Positions 8,401 through 13,451 of a stretch of DNA of 19,937 nt are shown here, piece by piece (position 1 is the first letter of the stretch; every line of letters begins with the position of its first letter). Position numbers and translations under genes: made by a program. Source of the stretch: Anaerolineae bacterium (GTDB lineage Bacteria > Chloroflexota > Anaerolineae > JAFGEY01); assembly GCA_016929775.1 (NCBI GenBank), contig JAFGIE010000063.1:1-19937 (forward strand). Direction: 5' to 3'. The notes beneath the pieces are model-generated. The model saw nothing but the letters and a program-made list of their open reading frames with translations, ran no database searches and was not told the DNA's origin.

Positions 8401-8427
8401 TGTACCACGCTTCACGTCCCGTGTCAA
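8399..8427 (-). promoter_or_regulatory. Promoter of the marR-ABC-ABC-MFS operon
   Basis: Read on the minus strand, TTGACA (complement of 8422-8427) and TACATT (complement of 8399-8404) are 17 bases apart. Predicted transcription start is near 8392, inside the palindromic array. A divergent promoter (8440-8468) lies back to back with it. Confidence 0.75.
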
Positions 8428-8439
8428 ATCGGGGAGGTG

Positions 8440-8468
8440 TTGACCGGCTCTGTGGATTGCGTTATAAT
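8440..8468 (+). promoter_or_regulatory. Promoter of the small membrane protein gene
   Basis: TTGACC (8440-8445) and TATAAT (8463-8468) are spaced 17 bases apart. Only 12 bases separate its -35 box from the -35 box of the divergent marR promoter, so the two may compete or share a regulator. The MarR-type palindromes themselves lie outside this promoter. Confidence 0.75.
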
Positions 8469-8526
8469 GCCAGCATAAGGCGCGTTGAGCCGCGATCGCA
8501 GAGAGGTTGATCGGAGGATCTGGAGC

Positions 8527-8766
8527 GTGACGCAACGTCCCCCCAAGCGGGACCTGCTGGCGGTGCTGTCGGACTATGTCGCCCACCACAAGGGCGCGCC
8601 GGTGCTGGTCGGGATCGGGCTCGCGATCCTGGGCTTGGCGCTGACCGTCGTCCCGGGCGCGAGGGAGGGTTCGGGTTTCCTGGGATGGGCTGCCCGAACG
8701 CACGTGCTGCTCTATGCGGGCGTCATCGTCGGTTTGCTGAGCGTGCTGCTCGGCGATGCGCTCTGA
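8527..8766 (+). CDS. Small two-helix membrane protein, function unknown
   Basis: A 79-residue protein that I do not recognise. A basic N-terminus (TQRPPKRDLL) is followed by a hydrophobic helix at about 25-43, a short Gly-rich loop, and a second helix at about 58-77. This gives a hairpin in the membrane. GTG at 8527 is chosen because GGAGG (8513-8517) lies 9 bases upstream; an in-frame TTG at 8485 has no such site. It has its own strong promoter, divergent from the efflux operon, and is followed tail-to-tail by the pfkB-type gene. A real gene is supported by promoter, ribosome binding site and membrane pattern. The function is open. Confidence 0.7.
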   Translation: MTQRPPKRDLLAVLSDYVAHHKGAPVLVGIGLAILGLALTVVPGAREGSGFLGWAARTHVLLYAGVIVGLLSVLLGDAL

Positions 8767-8836
8767 GCGCGCGCGCCGCCGGCGGGGTGGGCACAGCACA
8801 TGGCGGCAGTCAGGCTGGGCGCAGACGCCGCTCTGG

Positions 8837-9793
8837 TCAGCGCTCGGTTTTCACGACGGGCACGACCTCTGTCCGCGCCAGTAGCGAGGGCATCGCTTGC
8901 AGGTCGCAGCATCCTGACCCCAGGCGCAATGCGTTCGCTGTGCCCAGTGCCACGGCGTAGCGTGTCGCTACGGGCAACGTGTCTCCGCGCTGCAGCGCGA
9001 CGACCAGACCAGCCATCATGGCATCGCCGCTCCCGATCGGCGAGAGGACCTGGACCTGTGGGGCGACGACGTGCCACGCGCCGCGTGCGTTCGCGGCGAT
9101 GGCGCCCTGATCGCCCAGCGAGATCACGACGTGGGCGGCGCCGCGCTGCACCCAGTGCCGGGCGACGGCGCAGGCTTGATCGGGTCCCCCGACGGGACAG
9201 GCTGTCACGCGCGCCGCCTCGTGCTGGTTGCACTTGATCAGGAAAGGCCCTGCGTCGAGCGCTGCAGCGAGCCAGTGGTCGCGCGCGTCGATGCAGACGC
9301 GGCGATCGCGCGTCCGAAGCGCGGCGGTCAGCTCGGCGTAGGCAGTATCTGGAAGGCCAGTCGGACAGCTGCCGCAAAGCGCGACCCAGTGGGTCTCCCC
9401 GACGGCAGCGAGGATGCGCTGGCGGATGTCGGGCCACTGCCGAGGCGGGACCGATGGGCCCGCGTCGTAGACTACGGTCGTCTCTCCGCGCGTAGGGTCG
9501 ACCAGGATCGTCGTGGTGCGCGACTCGCCGCTGTCGAGCTCGAGGAACCGGTCCTCGATTCCGTATTGGGGCAGCAGGGCGCGGATCCGCGCGCCGCAGG
9601 CGCCGGCGAGGAGACCTGTGCCTAGGACGGCGCACCCGAGGTCGCGCGCCGTTCGCGCGGCGTTCAGGCCTTTGCCGCTGGGCAGGATGACCTGCTCGAG
9701 CACCTCGTGGGTGGCTCCTCTGCGCAGGTCGGGCACGAGGAGGACGCGGTCCAACGTGGCGTTGAGGGTGACAGTGGCGAGGCGCAGGGACAT
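8837..9793 (-). CDS. PfkB-family kinase, 1-phosphofructokinase / tagatose-6-phosphate kinase type
   Basis: This 318-residue protein is a ribokinase-fold kinase of the FruK/LacC branch, which phosphorylates hexose monophosphates. Visible motifs are VTLNATLDR (8-16, as ITLNPALD in FruK), the substrate Gly motif PSGKG (38-42), GSCPTGLP (141-148), IKCNQHE (like KPNxxE, 186-192), SLGDQGA, and the catalytic anion-hole motif GSGD (254-257) with base D257. No PTS fructose transporter lies in the window, so the substrate cannot be fixed; FruK is only one option. The ATG at 9791-9793 has no strong ribosome binding site, and a GC-rich hairpin abuts it. The excisionase-type HTH gene lies 96 bases upstream on the same strand and may be co-transcribed. 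Confidence 0.87.
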   Translation of the reverse strand: MSLRLATVTLNATLDRVLLVPDLRRGATHEVLEQVILPSGKGLNAARTARDLGCAVLGTGLLAGACGARIRALLPQYGIEDRFLELDSGESRTTTILVDPTRGETTVVYDAGPSVPPRQWPDIRQRILAAVGETHWVALCGSCPTGLPDTAYAELTAALRTRDRRVCIDARDHWLAAALDAGPFLIKCNQHEAARVTACPVGGPDQACAVARHWVQRGAAHVVISLGDQGAIAANARGAWHVVAPQVQVLSPIGSGDAMMAGLVVALQRGDTLPVATRYAVALGTANALRLGSGCCDLQAMPSLLARTEVVPVVKTER

Positions 9794-9806
9794 GCGGACG
9801 ATCCGC
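9794..9806 (-). promoter_or_regulatory. Short hairpin flush with the pfkB-type start codon
   Basis: GCGGA CGA TCCGC forms a 5-bp stem with a 3-base loop immediately before the ATG of the kinase gene on the minus-strand transcript. It overlaps the region where the ribosome would bind and could reduce initiation. The structure is seen; any regulatory role is speculation. Confidence 0.3.
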
Positions 9807-9889
9807 CAGCTTCCAAGGAAGGGAGGGAGGTGGGCGCACCTGGCGCACGGACCGAGGCCCGCTCGTCAGGAGCGCCCAATCAGCAGGAC

Positions 9890-10105
9890 CTAGTCGGAAG
9901 GGCTGCCTTTGCCGGAGCGCTCTTCGATCCACGTCTCGAGCAGGTTGCGCTTGATGCGCCACTGGCGCCCGACCTTGAACGCCGGCAGCTCGCCTTCGCG
10001 CGCTAGCCTGCGGACGGTCAGTTCGTGGAGCTTGAGATACTTGGCGACCTCCGCAATGGTCAGCATATCAGGCATCTCATTCAACGGTTCGGTATCTTCA
10101 GCCAT
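9890..10105 (-). CDS. Excisionase-family helix-turn-helix DNA-binding protein
   Basis: A 71-residue protein that is almost entirely one MerR-like wHTH of the HTH_17/excisionase type (about residues 14-62). It begins MLTIAEVAKYLKLHELTVRRLAREGELPAFKVGRQWRI-like, with the typical wing KVGRQWR and the end helix LLETWIEE. Proteins like this include phage Xis but also many host regulators. No integrase, att site or phage gene is near, so a host regulator is more likely here. ATG is supported by AAGGAG (complement of 10113-10118) at 7 bases. It lies upstream of the PfkB-type kinase on the same strand and divergent from the M23 peptidase, and could control either. DNA target unknown. Confidence 0.87.
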   Translation of the reverse strand: MAEDTEPLNEMPDMLTIAEVAKYLKLHELTVRRLAREGELPAFKVGRQWRIKRNLLETWIEERSGKGSPSD

Positions 10106-10144
10106 TTTCTTTCTCCTTCATGGTAGAGTGACTATGACTCAACG

Positions 10145-10156
10145 GGTATTATACCA
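10145..10156 (-). promoter_or_regulatory. Extended -10 promoter of the HTH gene with overlapping palindrome
   Basis: On the minus strand TGGTATAAT (TATAAT complement of 10148-10153) is a perfect extended -10 element; no good -35 is seen. The same bases form the palindrome GGTAT-T-ATACC (10145-10155), a possible operator for the HTH protein itself. The AT-rich block further on (10223-10258) may hold a promoter for the divergent peptidase gene, but I cannot assign boxes. Confidence 0.6.
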
Positions 10157-10279
10157 CGTAATGGTGTAAAAAGAAACTGGCAACTAGGGCGCTTGGGTCG
10201 AAACCGGATCGCGGATCGGGCGTTTCATATATAAAAAAAGATATCTGTGGGTGTATATGTTCATCGAGGATCGTTCAGG

Positions 10280-11257
10280 TTGATAGCACGCGGGTTCGTC
10301 TCTGATCGGCGATTTGCGGGGCCACGCTGGTGGTGGGTGTTTGGCCTCCTGCTCTGGGCGTTCGGTCCGGCTCGGGTCTGCTGGGGCGCGGTACCCCAGG
10401 GCGTGGGCGGCGCGGCGCCAGGGGGCGTGTGGGCTCTCTGCCCAGGCGTCGAGCGCCCGCTCCTCTCACGCCCGGTCGGCGAGGGCGCAGCGCACAACAC
10501 GGTCGACCGTTTCTATCCCTACGCCTCGACCGGACAGGGGCGCTACCAAGTGCACCACGGGGTTGAGTTTGTGAATCCGGCGGGCACGCCCGTCGTCGCA
10601 GCGGCGGCGGGCAGGGTGGTCGTCGCCGGCACGGACGAGCGCGAGGTGTGGGGACGCCATCCAGGGTACTATGGGCAGCTGGTGGTGGTCGAGCTGGCGC
10701 AGCCCTACCGGGGCATGCCGGTCTACCTCTTGTACGGGCACCTGTCGCGGGTCGAGGTCCGGTTGGGGCAGGTGGTGGCGCAGGGCAAGGTGCTCGGAGC
10801 GGTGGGCAGCAGCGGCGTGGCCCTCGGTCCACACCTGCACTTTGAGGTGCGCGTGGGCGATAACACCTTCGCGCACACCCGCAACCCAGAGCTGTGGCTG
10901 GCGCCCCTGCCAGGACATGGCACGATCGTCGGACGCATCGAAGACGCGCTCGGTCGGCCCGTGCCCAATGCGCTGCTGACCTTCCATCGGGCGGCGGCGC
11001 CCGACCGGTACTGGCGCGAAGCGTGGACCTATCCCGCCGATCGCGCAGAATCGATCGGCGTGGACGAGGTCTGGCACGAGAACTATGCCATGGGCGATGT
11101 GCCTGTGGGCGAGTACGTGGTCTATGTCCGGATCGAGGACCGGTTGTACGCGCGGCGGGTCGCGGTGGCAGAGGGAGAGGTGGTCGCGCTCGTGATCCGG
11201 GCCCAGGCAGAGCCGGATCGGCTCGAGACGGGGTACGGTCCGGCACTGACGAGATAG
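10280..11257 (+). CDS. Secreted M23-family metallopeptidase (LytM/lysostaphin type) with C-terminal Ig-like domain
   Basis: M23 enzymes cleave peptidoglycan cross-bridges or activate other hydrolases outside the membrane. From the TTG start the protein has 325 residues: a positive N-terminus, a hydrophobic signal/anchor (about 18-36), the peptidase domain (about 80-205), and a carboxypeptidase-regulatory-like beta-sandwich (about 213-315, starting GTIVGRIEDALGRPVPNAL). The first zinc motif is HHGVEF (H92, E96), where the usual metal Asp is Glu. YGHLS gives H154, and GPHLHFE gives H185 and H187. TTG at 10280 is preferred because GAGGA (10266-10270) lies nine bases upstream and it gives a clean signal peptide. 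The frame also opens at GTG 10247, which lacks a ribosome binding site. It could act as a zinc enzyme or as a non-catalytic activator. Confidence 0.88.
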   Translation: MIARGFVSDRRFAGPRWWWVFGLLLWAFGPARVCWGAVPQGVGGAAPGGVWALCPGVERPLLSRPVGEGAAHNTVDRFYPYASTGQGRYQVHHGVEFVNPAGTPVVAAAAGRVVVAGTDEREVWGRHPGYYGQLVVVELAQPYRGMPVYLLYGHLSRVEVRLGQVVAQGKVLGAVGSSGVALGPHLHFEVRVGDNTFAHTRNPELWLAPLPGHGTIVGRIEDALGRPVPNALLTFHRAAAPDRYWREAWTYPADRAESIGVDEVWHENYAMGDVPVGEYVVYVRIEDRLYARRVAVAEGEVVALVIRAQAEPDRLETGYGPALTR

Positions 11258-11267
11258 CGCAAGTTGT

Positions 11268-11296
11268 TTGCGTGGGGCTGCGCTTTTTGCTATAAT
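11268..11296 (+). promoter_or_regulatory. Promoter of the butyrate kinase-response regulator operon
   Basis: TTGCGT (11268-11273) and TATAAT (11291-11296) are 17 bases apart, and the -10 is extended by TGC. It lies 10 bases after the peptidase stop, so the downstream genes form a separate unit. The leader of about 78 bases ends in GGAGGGG (11363-11369), the ribosome binding site. Confidence 0.78.
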
Positions 11297-11380
11297 GGGC
11301 AGTGCCTTGTGCCTCTGCCCTCCCTTGCTGTACCGGGATCAGACTTTTGGTAGTTTTCGTCTGGAGGGGCTTGTCGTAAC

Positions 11381-12466
11381 ATGGACCGTGTCCTGGTCAT
11401 CAATCCCGGCTCGACTTCGACCAAGGTCGCCGTGTATGACGGCGAATCTCCCCTGTTCGTACGTACCCTGCGCCACCAAGCGGAAGAGCTTGCCCCGTAC
11501 CCGCACATCGCCGATCAGCACGCGTTCCGGCGTGACACGGTGCTCGGGCTGTTGGCGGAGGAGCGGATCGAGTTGGACTCGCTCGACGCAGTCGTGGGGC
11601 GGGGTGGGATCCTTGGACCTGTCCCGAGCGGCACGTTCCGGGTGGATGATCGTCTGCTCTACGAGATGCGGCATCCGGTAGGGCGCGAGCACGCGTCGAA
11701 CCTGGGGGCGATCATCGCACACGAGATCGCCACGCAGGTCGGGGTGCCCTCCTTTATCGTCGATCCGGTCTCGGTGGACGAGTTCGAGCCGATCGCCCGG
11801 ATCAGCGGCTTGCCCGAGATCGAGCGCCGCAGCCTGTCGCACGCGCTCAACCTCAAGGCGACGGCGCGCCGCGCCGCACGGGACCTGGGGAGGCCCTACG
11901 AGGCGTTGAACCTGATCGGCGTGCACCTGGGTGGGGGGATTACGGTGAGCGCGCATCGCCAAGGGCGCATGGTGGACGTCAACCAGGCGCTCGATGGGAC
12001 GGGGCCCTTCTCGCCCGAGCGGTCGGGGGGGCTGCCGGTGGGCGACGTGGTCCGCATGTGCTACGCGGTGCCGCCGTACGAGGACGTGCACCTGACCTAT
12101 GACGAGATGTTCCTCAAGATCGCCGGGCGCGGCGGGTTGGTGGCACACCTGGGCACGAACGATGCGGTCGAGGTTGAGCGCCGGATCGCGGCGGGGGACG
12201 AGCATGCCCGATTGGTGTACGAGGCGATGGCTTACCAGATCGCCAAAGAGATCGGCCTTATGGCGACCGTGCTCAAGGGCGCGGTAGACGCGATCTATGT
12301 CACCGGCGGGCTGGCGCACAGCGCGCAGCTCGTCGACTGGATTCGAGAGCGGACGTCCTGGATCGCGCCGATCCACATCTATCCCGGCGAGGACGAGATG
12401 TTGGCGCTCGCGCAGGGCGCACTGCGCGTCTTGCACGGGGAAGAAGAGGCCAAAACCTACCGCTGA
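11381..12466 (+). CDS. buk: Butyrate kinase / branched-chain acyl kinase (acetokinase family)
   Basis: The family transfers phosphate between acyl-phosphate and ADP, making or using butyryl-phosphate or isobutyryl-phosphate. The 361-residue protein shows the ASKHA fold motifs: phosphate-1 NPGSTSTK (8-15), HLGGGI (182-187), the butyrate-kinase hallmark DGTGPFSPERSGGLP (205-219), and the adenosine motif VTGGLAHS (307-314). ATG is preceded by GGAGGGG. In known pathways it pairs with phosphotransbutyrylase (ptb), which is absent here. Instead two receiver-domain genes follow, the first 26 bases downstream. It acts in the cytoplasm, either making ATP from acyl-CoA breakdown or activating short fatty acids. 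Substrate preference cannot be told from sequence. Confidence 0.93.
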   Translation: MDRVLVINPGSTSTKVAVYDGESPLFVRTLRHQAEELAPYPHIADQHAFRRDTVLGLLAEERIELDSLDAVVGRGGILGPVPSGTFRVDDRLLYEMRHPVGREHASNLGAIIAHEIATQVGVPSFIVDPVSVDEFEPIARISGLPEIERRSLSHALNLKATARRAARDLGRPYEALNLIGVHLGGGITVSAHRQGRMVDVNQALDGTGPFSPERSGGLPVGDVVRMCYAVPPYEDVHLTYDEMFLKIAGRGGLVAHLGTNDAVEVERRIAAGDEHARLVYEAMAYQIAKEIGLMATVLKGAVDAIYVTGGLAHSAQLVDWIRERTSWIAPIHIYPGEDEMLALAQGALRVLHGEEEAKTYR

Positions 12467-12492
12467 CCCGGCAGGCGATAGAGGGTATCGAG

Positions 12493-12912
12493 ATGGTGGG
12501 CAAACGGATCTTGTGCATCGAGGATGAGCCGCAGATGATCGACCTGATCCGCCTGATCCTGGAGGGCGAGGGATACGACGTGATCGGGGCAGAGGGGGGC
12601 GTGGAGGGCCTCGAGCGCATGCGCGCCGAGCGTCCTGACCTGATCCTGCTCGACCTGATGATGCCCGAGATGGACGGCGGCGACGTCTTTCACCACATGA
12701 AAGAAGAGGTCGCGCTGCAAGACATACCGGTCATCGTGGTCACAGCCAAGGCGGCGCCGATCGACAAGGTCCTGTGGGTCAACATCGCCAAGGTCGACGG
12801 CTATGTGACCAAGCCCTTCGGGCCACGCGAACTGATCGAGAGCATCGAGCATGTGCTGGCGCAGGTGAGCTCGCGTGCCGGCGAACCCGGTCCGGTGGGG
12901 AACCGCCAATGA
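12493..12912 (+). CDS. Single-domain response regulator (CheY-like receiver) 1
   Basis: A 139-residue receiver domain with no output domain. The acidic pocket is E10-D11, the phosphoacceptor is D54 in DLMMPEMDG, and the switch residues are T84 and K107 (TKPF). The C-terminal 15 or so residues are a Pro/Gly-rich tail. The ATG has GAGGG (12481-12485) seven bases upstream and lies 26 bases after buk, so it is co-transcribed. The next receiver overlaps its stop by ATGA. The partner kinase is not in the window, so the output must pass through protein contacts or a phosphorelay. In the alpha4-beta5 region it reads DKVLWVNIAKVDGYV, differing from its neighbour at the output face. Confidence 0.92.
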   Translation: MVGKRILCIEDEPQMIDLIRLILEGEGYDVIGAEGGVEGLERMRAERPDLILLDLMMPEMDGGDVFHHMKEEVALQDIPVIVVTAKAAPIDKVLWVNIAKVDGYVTKPFGPRELIESIEHVLAQVSSRAGEPGPVGNRQ

Positions 12913-13289
12913 CGGAGACCAAGACCATCCTGTGCATCGAGGATGAGAGCGGCATGATCGAGTTGCTGCGGTTCATCCTCGAGCGGGAGGGGTACGGCTT
13001 TGTGGAGGCGCGGGGGGGAGAGGAAGGGTTGCGCCTAGCCCGCGAGCTGCAGCCAGACCTGGTCTTGCTCGACCTGATGATGCCCGGCATGGACGGCTGG
13101 GAGGTCTATCGCCAGATCAAGGCCGATCAGGCCTTGCGCCAGATCCCGGTGATCGTCGTCACGGCGCGTGCGGACAACATCGACAAGGTGCTGGGCCTGT
13201 ATGTGGCCCAGGTGGACGATTACGTCGCCAAGCCCTTCGAGCCCGAGGATCTGCTCGTGCGCATCCGTCGTGTGCTGGGCGCAGCATAG
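12909..13289 (+). CDS. Single-domain response regulator (CheY-like receiver) 2
   Basis: A 126-residue receiver domain, paralogous to the preceding one. The acidic pocket is E11-D12, the phosphoacceptor is D55 in DLMMPGMDG, and the switch residues are T85 and K108. The alpha4-beta5 face reads DKVLGLYVAQVDDYV. The start ATG overlaps the previous stop (ATGA, 12909-12912) and a GGTGGGG stretch (12894-12900) can serve as ribosome binding site, so translation is coupled. The frame is open further upstream to 12774, but that part only shadows the first receiver. No DNA-binding domain is present; the target is unknown. Confidence 0.92.
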   Translation: MTETKTILCIEDESGMIELLRFILEREGYGFVEARGGEEGLRLARELQPDLVLLDLMMPGMDGWEVYRQIKADQALRQIPVIVVTARADNIDKVLGLYVAQVDDYVAKPFEPEDLLVRIRRVLGAA

Positions 13290-13362
13290 ACGGCGCCACG
13301 GTTTGCGTGCGCTGGAGGACGGGGACGGCGCCTCGCGCGGACGACACAAGGGCTGAAAGACC

Positions 13363-13411
13363 CGTAGCGCAAGATGCCGTCTTGCGGCGCAAGAGGGCGT
13401 CTCGCGCTACG
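13363..13411. repeat. 49-base near-perfect palindrome (REP-like hairpin)
   Basis: Two 24-base arms surround a single central base (13387). The outer 8 bp CGTAGCGC/GCGCTACG are perfect, and the inner part pairs with two mismatches and one G-U. The same block also reads as two tandem smaller hairpins, each of the form CGCAAGA-5 bases-TCTTGCG (13368-13386 and 13388-13406, the second with one mismatch). It sits in the 162-base gap between the receiver genes and the glycosyltransferases. There is no T-run, so it is not a standard terminator. It looks like a member of a dispersed extragenic palindrome family. Confidence 0.75.
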
Positions 13412-13451
13412 TTTGCGATCTCGTGTGCCACGGTCGACCTTGGATCAGGGT

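Noticed and set aside
8776..8785. Palindrome CCGCCGGCGG between the convergent genes as a terminator
   Set aside because: It has no loop and no T-run; such GC palindromes arise by chance in this composition.
8712..9962. Long 416-codon frame on the - strand
   Set aside because: It overlaps the kinase gene in another frame and is dominated by Arg/Pro/Ala without any domain; the PfkB frame carries all the motifs.
9890..10105. Phage or integrative element suggested by the excisionase-like protein
   Set aside because: No integrase, att repeat, phage gene or change in base composition is seen nearby; such HTH proteins are common host regulators.
13289..13332. Direct repeat GACGGCGCC (13289-13297 and 13324-13332)
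   Set aside because: Only nine GC-rich bases and two copies; not distinguishable from chance.
13374..13451. Glycosyltransferase 1 starting at ATG 13374
   Set aside because: That ATG lies inside the palindrome arm, and the added residues are encoded by the repeat, so a start at 13452 (or slightly later) is more plausible.
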